Positions 17,498 to 25,275 of a stretch of DNA of 64,000 nt are shown in pieces. The notes beneath the pieces are model-generated. The model saw only the letters and a program-made list of their open reading frames with translations. It had not been told where the DNA came from and made no database searches. The DNA is taken from contig NZ_LAKD02000015.1 in the NCBI RefSeq assembly GCF_000968685.2, forward strand, positions 87,717 to 151,716, read 5' to 3'. The first letter of the stretch is position 1; each line of letters starts with the position of its first letter. A program made the position numbers and the translations under genes. The DNA comes from Streptomyces antioxidans (lineage in GTDB: Bacteria; Actinomycetota; Actinomycetes; Streptomycetales; Streptomycetaceae).

Positions 17498-18792
17498 CCA
17501 CCCCTGACCCCATGCCCCCGCCGGACGCCCTGCCCGGGGCCGCGCCCCAGCCGGTCTTCCCGTCGGCCCCCGCGCCGTCCGAAGGGGTGGTGCCGCCCGG
17601 GTCGGTGTCGCTGGACTACCAGCGGTTCCGGGACGAACCGATGGAGCTCTACCGCGAGTTGCGCCGGGACCACGGCCCGGTCGTGCCCGTCCTGCTGGAC
17701 GGCACGATCCCCGTCTGGACGGTGCTGGGCTACCGCGAGGTGGTCCGGGTCACCACCGACCCCAATCTGTTCGCCCGTGACTCCCGCCGCTGGCACTCCT
17801 GGCATCTGGTGCCGCCCGACTGGGAGTTGACGACCTTCGTCGGCTACCGCCCGACCATGCTGTTCAGTGAGGGCGCCGACCACCAGCGGCGGTCCGAGGC
17901 GGTCTGCGACGGCCTGGCGTCGGTGGACCAGTTCGAGCTGCGCGCACAGTGCGAGCGCGTCGCCGACCAGCTGATCGACACCTTCGCGGGCAGCGGCCGG
18001 GCCGATCTGGTGGCCGAGTACGCCAGCCAGATCCCGCTGCGGGTGGTGACCCGGCTCTACGGCCTGGACGACACCGAATCCGCCGCCCTCCAGGACGATT
18101 CGCTCCGCCTCACCGGGAATGACGCCCCCATCGCCCTGCAGAGGATGCAGACCCGGATGGAGGCGCTGATCAAGCGGGTCCGGGAGAACCCCGACCAGAC
18201 CAACGTCGCCGCCCATCTGGTGTCCCACCCCGCCGGGCTCACCGACGACGAGATCATCAACGATCTGCTCGGCTCCATCTACGCCGTCCAGCAGCCCACC
18301 AGCGACCTGATCGGCAACGCCCTCCGGCTGATGCTGACGGACGAGCGGTTCGCCATCACCTTCTCCGGCGGCCGCCGCAGCGTCGGCCAGGCGCTCAACG
18401 AGGTGCTGTGGGAGGACACCCCGGTCCCGTTCTGGATCGGCCGCTGGGCCGCCGAGGACACCATGCTCGGCGGACGCCGCATCAGAAAGGGCGACTGCCT
18501 GATGCTGGGCCTCGCCGCGGCCAACGCCGACCCCGACGTCCGCCCGGACTTCCAGTCCGGCGCCGGTGGCAACCAGGCCCATATGGCCTTCAGCCACGGC
18601 AAACACGGCTGCCCCCCGGCCGCCCGCGAGATCGCCGAGGTCATCGCCACCGCCGCCGTCGAGGTCCTCCTCGACCGCCTCCCGGACGTCACCCTCTCCG
18701 TACCCGAGGACGCCCTCGAATGGCGCGTCACCTTGATGATGCGCGGCGTCTCCGCCCTCCCCGTCAAATTCACCCCGGCCCACCTGCACTGA
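17494..18792 (+). CDS. Conservon cytochrome P450 (CYP157-like) lacking ExxR
   Basis: 432 residues from a GTG overlapping the cvnD stop. The heme loop FSHGKHGC gives Cys373 as the iron ligand. The K-helix reads E303-V-L-W306 instead of ExxR. The I-helix segment SIYAVQQPTSDL lacks the usual acid-alcohol pair. CYP157 enzymes of Streptomyces conservons are known for losing the otherwise near-universal ExxR motif, and this protein fits that group. The common second conservon P450 (CYP156) is absent: transcription ends in a hairpin just after this gene. Substrate unknown. Confidence 0.9.
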   Translation: MTTPDPMPPPDALPGAAPQPVFPSAPAPSEGVVPPGSVSLDYQRFRDEPMELYRELRRDHGPVVPVLLDGTIPVWTVLGYREVVRVTTDPNLFARDSRRWHSWHLVPPDWELTTFVGYRPTMLFSEGADHQRRSEAVCDGLASVDQFELRAQCERVADQLIDTFAGSGRADLVAEYASQIPLRVVTRLYGLDDTESAALQDDSLRLTGNDAPIALQRMQTRMEALIKRVRENPDQTNVAAHLVSHPAGLTDDEIINDLLGSIYAVQQPTSDLIGNALRLMLTDERFAITFSGGRRSVGQALNEVLWEDTPVPFWIGRWAAEDTMLGGRRIRKGDCLMLGLAAANADPDVRPDFQSGAGGNQAHMAFSHGKHGCPPAAREIAEVIATAAVEVLLDRLPDVTLSVPEDALEWRVTLMMRGVSALPVKFTPAHLH

Positions 18793-18801
18793 CCCTTCGT
18801 T

Positions 18802-18827
18802 CCCCGGTGGGCGCCGTGCCACCGGGG
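18802..18827 (+). terminator. Hairpin terminator after the conservon
   Basis: CCCCGGTGG (18802-18810) and CCACCGGGG (18819-18827) form a perfect 9-bp stem with an 8-nt loop, 10 bp after the P450 stop. Confidence 0.7.
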
Positions 18828-18937
18828 GGGCCGGGACGGCCGCGCCGGGTTCAACGCCGCCTGCGGTCCGTTCGGCATCGTGGCGGGTGAGGCAATGGGC
18901 TTCGCCCGTTGTCGTAGTCGGCTGCCAGGGTGTTGGC

Positions 18938-20371
18938 ATGGACAACATGTACCGGATTCACGTCGTGCACGCGGCGGCCTCAGGCGGGCCGGTGCGATTG
19001 CGGGTGCTGCTCGTTCATCATGAGCCATGGTGGGACCAGACCAGGCTGTTGCCGTACGACTCCGGGTTCTTCCTGCAGGTGCTGCGGGAAGCGGCGGACG
19101 GCGAGGCCGGCCGACCCCGGGGGCCGTTGGCCGGGGAGGTCAGTGAGGCGCAAGCGCTGGACGCCGCATTCGTCCACGCCAACGCCCACCGCTTCATCGA
19201 GCGCGTCGAACCGGTGGCTCTGCGCCATCACCCTGTTGACGACGCCCTGGCCGTGTACTACCGCAACGCCTACGACACCCTTGATCACCTGTACTACGCG
19301 GGGACGTTCAACGGCGGCTACCGTCCTGGGGAACACCGCCCGTTGGAAGAACGTCTCGTCCAGGCGGAGTACGACATCTGGCCCACCGACCCGCGCTGGA
19401 CACAGACCCTCCGAACCGGCCAGTGCTGGGGCACCGGCGCATGGGGCCCGATCTCCGAAGCCGAAGCCTCGGTACGTCTCGGCTGGCTGCTGTGGGACGA
19501 CGACCCCGACGGCGCCGCAGCCGCGTTCCGGCACGCCATCGAACTCGAACACGGCGATCCCTACGCCAAAGTGAAGGCCCGTCTGGAACTGGACGTCCTA
19601 CTGACCGGCCAGGACAAGTACACGGAACAAGATCAAGATTCGAACGTTCCTCTGGAGTTGGCCTTTCGACTGCACGCCGAAGGACGCGAGGAGGAAGCCC
19701 GAGCGGCCTACGCGGAGGCGGTCTTCCGAGGCGACTTCTCCATAGGTGACATTTTCCTCGGCGGTGCTTCAGCCATCGCCGAAGCACGCCAACGGGCGGG
19801 AATGGAGAGCCCAGCCGAATACGGATACCGCTCGGCACGAGCGGGTGACCTGTCACGGGCAGCGGCGGAGCTGCGCAAGATCTACGACGACGGTTCGGCC
19901 CAGGTGGCCACCTTCGCGCTGGCCCTCTTGGAAGGGGACTTCGACCGGGCCGATGAGATCTCGGGAGGAAGCCTCGCGGGGGACCTGGCGCGAACATGGA
20001 TGGGCCAGTTCGCGATGGACCTGGCCTTCGTGCACGCCCGCGCCGGGAACACCGGCACGGCCCGCCTTCTGGCGGATCTGGCCGATGAGGGGCACGACAG
20101 CGGACCTTTCCGGTACGCCTTGGCCAGCGGCTCGGCCCGCCCGGCGGAGCTGGCCATGGAGATGGGGACCGCGCTGGTCGACAAGATCGTCAATCCAGCG
20201 TGGGACGACGGCATCGAAGCCATCGTCGACGTGGCATGCGAGTACCTCCCCGAGTTGGCGGCGTACGCGTGTCGTGCCCAGGCCACCTGCGAGTCCGTGC
20301 ATGGACAGGAGGAGAACGCCGCCCGTTGGAGGAAGCGGCTGACGGACCTGGAGCCCACCGGCCCCTCCTGA
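18938..20371 (+). CDS. Unrecognised protein with TPR-like helical repeats
   Basis: 477 residues if it starts at the ATG 18938 (MDNMYRIHVVHAA); an ATG at 18947 or codons upstream are possible. No signal peptide or membrane span. The first 200 residues are not recognised. From about residue 170 it looks like helical repeats: AEASVRLGWLLWDDDPDGAAAAFRHA, split here as AEASVRLGWLLW and DDDPDGAAAAFRHA; LELAFRLHAEGREEEARAAY; and RAGDLSRAAAELRKIYDDG. Codons are somewhat less GC-biased than in neighbouring genes. It sits between the conservon terminator and a methyltransferase remnant. It may be a conserved actinobacterial hypothetical or an acquired gene. Confidence 0.7.
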   Translation: MDNMYRIHVVHAAASGGPVRLRVLLVHHEPWWDQTRLLPYDSGFFLQVLREAADGEAGRPRGPLAGEVSEAQALDAAFVHANAHRFIERVEPVALRHHPVDDALAVYYRNAYDTLDHLYYAGTFNGGYRPGEHRPLEERLVQAEYDIWPTDPRWTQTLRTGQCWGTGAWGPISEAEASVRLGWLLWDDDPDGAAAAFRHAIELEHGDPYAKVKARLELDVLLTGQDKYTEQDQDSNVPLELAFRLHAEGREEEARAAYAEAVFRGDFSIGDIFLGGASAIAEARQRAGMESPAEYGYRSARAGDLSRAAAELRKIYDDGSAQVATFALALLEGDFDRADEISGGSLAGDLARTWMGQFAMDLAFVHARAGNTGTARLLADLADEGHDSGPFRYALASGSARPAELAMEMGTALVDKIVNPAWDDGIEAIVDVACEYLPELAAYACRAQATCESVHGQEENAARWRKRLTDLEPTGPS

Positions 20372-20387
20372 TTCCCCCAACCCGAGG

Positions 20388-21035
20388 ATGCGCCTCGCGG
20401 TGCTTGGAGGACGCGCGGATAGGCGGGGCGGCGTCGACCGCATAGTGTCCATGGTGGCGCTGCCCAACCTCGCAGGCGTGATAGCCGCGCTGCGCCCCGG
20501 TGGGCGCCTGGTGACCACGCTCGCCCGTATGAACGTGATCGTCACGGCCGACAAGGACGCGGACGGCGGCGCGAGCGGGGTCGTCGAGTGGGGCCGGGCC
20601 GGGCTCATGGGCACCCGCACCGGTGCCGACTACCCGCCGGGGACGGAGGAGCCGTTCGCGGCCGTACGGGACCGCGAGGGCGAGCAGGTGATCGAGGGCC
20701 GCTATCCGGTGCTCGATGTCGCGGAGGCGTGGGACGTGCGCGCCATGCTCGAGCTCGCCGTGCCCGGCGTCGAGGCCCACTACGAGGAGCGCGGCGAGCA
20801 GCGCACGGCATGGCTCGTGCGCCCCGACGGCTCGTGGGCGTGCGCTTCTGCGATGTGGATCGACCCGCCCACCGTCCACCAGGGCGGTCCGCGGCGCCTG
20901 TGGACGGTGCTCGAACGCATCCGGCACCGGTTGAACGCCGAGGGCGGCCTACCGATCTACGGCAGCCGCGTGCACATCACGCCCGACGGCGTGTGTCACT
21001 TCACGCGCGGCAAGTGGTCGGCCTCCTACGGCTGA
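20388..21035 (+). pseudogene. N-terminally truncated peptide-maturation methyltransferase remnant
   Basis: 215 codons. The frame begins in unrelated sequence and enters homology at about DRIVSMVALPNLAGVIAALRPGGRLVTTL, the post-SAM-site part of a protein-L-isoaspartate-type methyltransferase. It continues through the C-terminal domain (GVVEWGRAGLMGTR, GPRRLWTVLERIRHRL, HITPDGVCHF) seen in methyltransferases that accompany ATP-grasp or FxLD ribosomal-peptide maturation. The SAM-binding N-terminal half is missing, and no precursor peptide or ATP-grasp gene is nearby. It may still be translated (ATG 20388), but activity is unlikely. Family assignment is from memory of C-terminal features. Confidence 0.55.
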
Positions 21036-21119
21036 GCTCCCTCGACCGGCGGGGGCAATGATTAGCCGAGTGTGATCGGCCAGGGGCTGAAGGCCGGGGA
21101 GAGAGAAGAGGAGCGTGCT

Positions 21120-21149
21120 GGACCTTCCTTCCCCTCGTGAGGAAGGTCC
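21120..21149 (+). terminator. Hairpin with downstream T-run
   Basis: GGACCTTCCT (21120-21129) pairs perfectly with AGGAAGGTCC (21140-21149) across a 10-nt loop. A T5 run follows at 21168-21172. It ends transcription from the upstream genes or acts as a leader hairpin before the TetR gene. Confidence 0.6.
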
Positions 21150-21174
21150 GGCAAACTCTGCGCCCCGTTTTTCC

Positions 21175-21196
21175 TAATGCGCTGTCGCGCGCATTA
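21175..21196. promoter_or_regulatory. Inverted repeat, possible TetR autoregulatory operator
   Basis: TAATGCGC and GCGCATTA are exact complements separated by 6 bp, 126 bp upstream of the TetR start. The A/T-rich flanks and 22-bp size fit a dimeric repressor site. The link to the adjacent TetR protein is inference. Confidence 0.4.
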
Positions 21197-21321
21197 AGTA
21201 ACGGGTGTCACACTAGCGAGGGGCGTGTACGCCGTGCAATGGGTTACCGGGCGTTCCGCGTCCCGGATGTCGTGAAGATCTGGTGCTCACGAGGGTGGAG
21301 GGGCCGTAGAGTCGGCGCGTC

Positions 21322-21936
21322 ATGACAGAGCGACCACCGCATGGGTCGGCTCGCCCCGGGGGGCGTACGGCCCGGACTCGGGCCGCCGTGTTGGCGGCCG
21401 CGTACGAGGAGCTCGACCGCGACTCGTTCGCCGCGCTCACCCTCGACCGGCTCGCGCGGCGGTCGGGGGTGCATGTGTCGACCATCCGGCGGCGCTGGCG
21501 CACCGTGGAGGGGGTGGTCGTCGATCTGCTGGCCGAGCGCAGTTCGACGCTGCCCACTCCGGACACCGGGGACTTCCGGCGGGACCTGAGCGAACTCACC
21601 CAGGCCATCGCGGACTTCAACAACACGATGCGCAACCGCAACCTCATGCAGGGCCTGATCGCGGCGGCCGCGCACGACCCCCGGGTCGAGGACATCCTGC
21701 GCACCGCGTTCGTACGGCGGACCGAGGAGGTGACCCTGATCGTGCGGAACGCGGTCGAGCGCGGGGACATCCCCGAGGCTACCGACGCCTGGGAGGTCAT
21801 CGCCACGCTGGGGGCGCCCCTGTACTACCGGGTGCTCATCCTGCGCGGGGCGATCGATGAGCGGCTGGTGCAGACCACCGTCGAGACCACGTATCAGGCG
21901 GCCAGGGCCGGGGTGTTCGTGCGGGAGGCGGGGTGA
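21322..21936 (+). CDS. TetR/AcrR-family regulator
   Basis: 204 residues from the ATG at 21322. The helix-turn-helix is at about residues 20-65 (RAAVLAAAYEELDRDSFAAL, TLDRLARRSGVHVSTIRRRW). The C-terminal ligand domain (QAIADFNNTMRNRNLMQGLI, RVLILRGAIDERLV) resembles the TetR_C_11 type. The target is unknown: the next genes are convergent, so it probably regulates itself or distant genes. The stop lies inside a large inverted repeat that begins at 21935. Confidence 0.88.
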   Translation: MTERPPHGSARPGGRTARTRAAVLAAAYEELDRDSFAALTLDRLARRSGVHVSTIRRRWRTVEGVVVDLLAERSSTLPTPDTGDFRRDLSELTQAIADFNNTMRNRNLMQGLIAAAAHDPRVEDILRTAFVRRTEEVTLIVRNAVERGDIPEATDAWEVIATLGAPLYYRVLILRGAIDERLVQTTVETTYQAARAGVFVREAG

Positions 21937-22037
21937 TGGCGCCCCTCGGCCCGTAGGACCCGTAGAGCCCGTAGAGCCCGTCGGGTTCCCGTCGGGTTCC
22001 GTAGGCCCCGCGGGTTCCGGGGGCGAGGGGCGCCATC
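21935..22037. terminator. Long inverted repeat with internal tandem repeats
   Basis: GATGGCGCCCCTCG (21935-21948) and CGAGGGGCGCCATC (22024-22037) are perfectly complementary over 14 bp. The 75-bp interior contains tandem CCCGTAGAG and CCCGTCGGGTT units. It overlaps the TetR stop and ends 10 bp before the convergent DUF305 stop, so it can terminate both. Confidence 0.55.
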
Positions 22038-22046
22038 GGCCCGGGT

Positions 22047-22766
22047 TCAGGAGGACGCGCCGCGCGCCTTGAGCATGTCGGCCATCAGCTGGATCTCCGA
22101 CTGCTGGCCCTGGACCATCGTCCGCGCGAGATGCTTCTCGGTCGGGTCCTTGACCAGCTCGACCGCCCCCTTCGCCATCCCGACGCCGCCCTTGTGATGG
22201 GCGGTCATCAGCTTGAGGTAGAGCACCTCGGCCGTCTTGCCCTTGGCCTTGCGCAACGCGTCGAGCTGGCTGTTGGTGGCCATGCCCGGCATCAGCGAGC
22301 CGTCGTGCGGCTTGTACGTGGACCCCATGCCCTTCATCGAGCCGTGGTCCATGCCCTCCATGCCCTCCATGCCGTCCGACGACGCGTGCTTCATCCACGT
22401 CATCGGCGGGTCCTCGGACGTCTTGCCCAGCCCCCACATGTCCAGCCAGCCCTGCAACATCCCGGCCTGGGTGGCCTGGGTGCTGGCGATGTCGAACGCC
22501 AGCCGCCGCACCTCGTCGTCACCGGTGCGGTCGCGCACGATGAACGACATCTCCACCGCCTGCTGATGGTGGACGGACATATCGCGGGCGAAACCGGCCT
22601 CGGCGGAGGTGTCCTCCGGCGTCCCCGGGTCCGTCGAGCCCTCCGAGCGGTCGCTCGTCAGCCACACCACCGCCACCGCCACCAGCGTCAGCAGGGCGAG
22701 GGCGGCGGCGATCCCCGCCACCAGCGGCTGGCGGGCGGCGCGGCCGACGGCGGTCCCTTCGCTCAC
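22047..22766 (-). CDS. DUF305 membrane-anchored metal-binding protein
   Basis: 239 residues; the GTG at 22766 overlaps the DUF3105 stop (GTGA). One N-terminal membrane span (about residues 14-36) with an outside domain. DUF305 motifs FARDMSVHHQQAVEM and LMTAHHKGGVGMAKGAV supply paired His and Met residues. Between them is a Met/His-rich segment, DGMEGMEGMDHGSMKGMG. DUF305 proteins occur in copper-handling loci, so copper or silver binding at the cell surface is a fair inference. Translationally coupled to DUF3105. Confidence 0.88.
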   Translation of the reverse strand: MSEGTAVGRAARQPLVAGIAAALALLTLVAVAVVWLTSDRSEGSTDPGTPEDTSAEAGFARDMSVHHQQAVEMSFIVRDRTGDDEVRRLAFDIASTQATQAGMLQGWLDMWGLGKTSEDPPMTWMKHASSDGMEGMEGMDHGSMKGMGSTYKPHDGSLMPGMATNSQLDALRKAKGKTAEVLYLKLMTAHHKGGVGMAKGAVELVKDPTEKHLARTMVQGQQSEIQLMADMLKARGASS

Positions 22767-23428
22767 GAAGACTTCCCGTTGGTGCAGTAGGCGCCGGGCT
22801 CGGGCGTCTGCTTGCCCTGGACGAACTTCTTGAAGAACGCCGCCACCCGCGGGTCGGACGCCTTCTCGACGTCGAGCTGATTGCCCCAGGCGTTGAGGAC
22901 GATCGGCGAGTCCTGGTCCTGGTAGGGGCTCATCAACGAGTACGGGGTCTTCTTGACCCGCGCCGAGAGGGCGGCGATGTCCTCCTTCGACGCCTTGTCG
23001 GTGTACGTCACCCACACCGCGCCGTGCTCCAGCGAGTGCACCGCGTTCTCCTTGGTCAGCGGCTTGGTGTAGACATCGCCGTTGCAGTTCTGCCAGACCT
23101 GGTTGTGGTCGCCGCCGACCGGCGGCGACATCGCGTACTTCACCGTGCCCTGGACATGCGTCCGGCCCAGGTTCTTCCAGGTCCTCATGCCCTTGAACTC
23201 ACCGGTCTTCACCACCGACGAGGTGACCTTGGCCTCCTTCTTCTCCTTCTTGTCGCCCGCGTCGACGAGGAAGTAGCCCCCGACGGCCAGCCCGGCGACG
23301 ATCACCGTGACCGAGGTGATGGTGATGATCCGGTACCGGCGCTCGCGCGCCTTCTCGGCGCGGCGCAACTCCTCTATCTTCGCGCGGCGGTCGGCCGCGC
23401 CCTTCGTCTTCGATCCCTTGGAACCCAT
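22763..23428 (-). CDS. DUF3105 membrane-anchored protein
   Basis: 221 residues from the ATG at 23428, after TTGAGGA. A Lys/Arg-rich cytoplasmic N-terminus precedes one membrane span (about residues 35-56, IITITSVTVIVAGLAVGGYF). The extracellular DUF3105 domain has YAMSPPVGGDHNQVWQNCNGDVY, VHSLEHGAVWVTY and MSPYQDQDSPIVLNAWG. His and Cys residues could bind metal, but function is not established. It is consistently paired with DUF305 in actinobacteria and lies directly upstream of it here. Confidence 0.88.
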   Translation of the reverse strand: MGSKGSKTKGAADRRAKIEELRRAEKARERRYRIITITSVTVIVAGLAVGGYFLVDAGDKKEKKEAKVTSSVVKTGEFKGMRTWKNLGRTHVQGTVKYAMSPPVGGDHNQVWQNCNGDVYTKPLTKENAVHSLEHGAVWVTYTDKASKEDIAALSARVKKTPYSLMSPYQDQDSPIVLNAWGNQLDVEKASDPRVAAFFKKFVQGKQTPEPGAYCTNGKSS

Positions 23429-23516
23429 GGCTGTCCTCAACCTCGCAATTGGCGCAGTTCGCGCTCGTTCGCACACTGGATGGGTGGAGCGGTGCATCGC
23501 GGTGACCGGCGTCGGC

Positions 23517-23930
23517 CTAGGTCCGAAGTACTTGGAGTTGATGGAGGCCGAGGCCGCGGACGGGACGGTCCGGCGGCGCCCGGGCGGGGTCCGGGCTCCG
23601 GGAGCCGCCCGGCGGCGGAACCTCGCCGAGGGAGGGCGGGGGTACGGGCGTGGGCACCAGGGCCTGGACCACTCTCCGGGGGCCCGCGACACAGTCGTCG
23701 CTTCCGCTGCCGGAGCCGGTGGTGTCGAACGGCCGGTGCCCCGGAGCCGGATACGTGACCGGCTCCTCGTGCGGGGGCTGGGCAGACGCGGTCTCCGCCG
23801 GGCGGTGCGGGCACCTCGTCGACAGGGCGCCGGGCCCGGCGGCGGGATGGACGCACGAGGGCGCCACCCACAGCGCCGCGGCGAGCAGCAGCACGGCACG
23901 GCAGAGGACGGAGGGCACGGTGCCGCGCAC
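23517..23930 (-). CDS. Small Pro-rich secreted protein
   Basis: 137 residues if it starts at the GTG 23930, which follows GGAGGGA with 6-bp spacing. A hydrophobic signal (VLCRAVLLLAAALWVAPSC) is followed by a Pro/Ser/Gly-rich mature part with few conserved features (EEPVTYPAPGHRPFDTTGSG, VPTPVPPPSLGEVPPPGG). No family recognised. Same strand as DUF3105 and DUF305, 88 bp ahead, so probably the first gene of that set. The reading could be spurious given its composition, but the ribosome site and signal peptide support it. Confidence 0.55.
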   Translation of the reverse strand: MRGTVPSVLCRAVLLLAAALWVAPSCVHPAAGPGALSTRCPHRPAETASAQPPHEEPVTYPAPGHRPFDTTGSGSGSDDCVAGPRRVVQALVPTPVPPPSLGEVPPPGGSRSPDPARAPPDRPVRGLGLHQLQVLRT

Positions 23931-23931
23931 C

Positions 23932-23972
23932 GGGTCCCTCCGTATCTGGCCCCTCTGTATGTGGCCCCTCCG
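23932..23972 (-). repeat. Triplicated ribosome-binding-site repeat
   Basis: On the minus strand, CGGAGGGGCCACATA, CAGAGGGGCCAGATA and CGGAGGGACCCGG follow one another with a 15-bp period just before the GTG of the small secreted protein. Each copy carries a GGAGG-like core. Confidence 0.65.
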
Positions 23973-24055
23973 TTTGCGGGCCTCTCCGCCGCGCTGCCCA
24001 CTGCCCATCGCGCCAGATCGTAACCACTGTGACTGCCGCGGCTGAATGGGTCCAA

Positions 24056-24099
24056 GGCGGAACGCGGCAAACGCCTGGTGGCGGAACGCGGCAAACGCC
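24056..24099. repeat. Two 20-bp direct repeats, 24-bp period
   Basis: GGCGGAACGCGGCAAACGCC occurs exactly at 24056-24075 and 24080-24099, immediately after the stop of the adenylating enzyme. No inverted symmetry; possible 3' processing signal or replication slippage. Confidence 0.75.
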
Positions 24100-24101
24100 G
24101 G

Positions 24102-25202
24102 TCAGTAGACGCCCTCGATCACGACCTCGTCGTCGAACATCGCCACCGGCCCCACATCGGCCACCGAATCCCCGACCGCGCCCTCCGGCGCCGGGACGCG
24201 GATCGCCAGATCGCGCTCCAGGTTGTTCGGCAGCAGAGCGGACTTGCTGACGTGGTTCATCACCACCCGGCCGCGCTCGCCGTACGCCACCGGCGCCCCG
24301 CTCACCGGGTCCACCACCGAGAAGGTGACGAACGGCGTACGCGGATCGAAGACACACGGCTCGTCCGGGCCGAGCCCCAGCCGCTCGGTGGCACCGCCGA
24401 GGATCATGGTGTTGCCGTAGGTGCCGTACAGCTCACAGCCGGGGAAGACCTCGGTGCGCAGCAGATCGCGGGTGTCGGCGTCCATATGGGCGCCGCCCCA
24501 CATGATGCCCCTGACCTTCTCCCCGATCAGCTCGATGAGGTCATCGTGCCGGGCCAGCCGCTCCAGCAGCGGCGGGGTGGTCATCAGCACCCCGATGTCC
24601 TGGGTGCGCAGGACGTGCGCCGCCTGCTCCACCAGGTGGTTCACATAGGCGTCGGTCTCCTCGGCCTTCCCGGCGGAGATCAGCTTCTTGACCCACCGCG
24701 GATCCATGTCGACGCGGAACATCAGCCCACCGTGCCGGGCCGCCGTGGCCGCGACCATCTCGCCGACCATATGGGGGCCGCTGGGGGCGATGGCGAGCCA
24801 GTCCGCCCCGCGCGGGATGCCGAGCCCGTCGAGGTCGGCGCTCAGCCCGTGGGCGAGGCGGTCCAGCCAGTCGCGCAGACACACGATCCGCTTGGGCGCG
24901 CCGGTGGTGCCGCCGCTTTCGAAGACCCCGACGATCCGGGCGTCGGCCCCGTACCCCTGGGGGATCAGATCGCGCACCGGCACCTCGCGCAACTCGCCGG
25001 TGACATGGGGGAAGAGCGCGAGATCGGCGACGCCCCTGACGTCCCGCCGCGGATCGAAGTGCAGCGTCTCCGCCTTCCGCAGCCAGAACGGGGAGCCGGT
25101 GTCCGGGCCGAAGTGCCACTCCATGGCGGCGCGGATGTACTCATCGGGGTCGGGGCGCTCGTCGAAGGGGATGTCGAGCACCGAAAGGGACGCTGTCGGC
25201 AC
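24102..25202 (-). CDS. Adenylate-forming enzyme, EhpF/LuxE-like
   Basis: 366 residues from a GTG preceded by GAGGAG. The ANL-superfamily phosphate loop is ESGGTTGAPKR (about 95-105). Further motifs are GVLMTTPPLLERL, GIMWGGAHMDADT, ELYGTYGNTMILGG and GERGRVVMNH. The short length and lack of the usual C-terminal lid resemble EhpF of griseoluteic-acid phenazine pathways and LuxE-type acyl synthetases, which activate an aryl or acyl acid as its adenylate. The acyl reductase gene lies 73 bp upstream on the same strand, so the pair likely reduces a carboxylic acid to its aldehyde. Substrate unknown. Confidence 0.82.
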   Translation of the reverse strand: MPTASLSVLDIPFDERPDPDEYIRAAMEWHFGPDTGSPFWLRKAETLHFDPRRDVRGVADLALFPHVTGELREVPVRDLIPQGYGADARIVGVFESGGTTGAPKRIVCLRDWLDRLAHGLSADLDGLGIPRGADWLAIAPSGPHMVGEMVAATAARHGGLMFRVDMDPRWVKKLISAGKAEETDAYVNHLVEQAAHVLRTQDIGVLMTTPPLLERLARHDDLIELIGEKVRGIMWGGAHMDADTRDLLRTEVFPGCELYGTYGNTMILGGATERLGLGPDEPCVFDPRTPFVTFSVVDPVSGAPVAYGERGRVVMNHVSKSALLPNNLERDLAIRVPAPEGAVGDSVADVGPVAMFDDEVVIEGVY

Positions 25203-25275
25203 GGGATGCTCCTCGCGGATGGCGGCGGTGGACTCAGCGGCGGTGGGACCCAGCGGTGGAAGCTCATGGGGTCGG

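Noticed and set aside
21935..22037. Insertion-sequence ends (14-bp inverted repeat)
   Set aside because: Only 75 bp lie between the arms, with no transposase; position between convergent genes fits a terminator.
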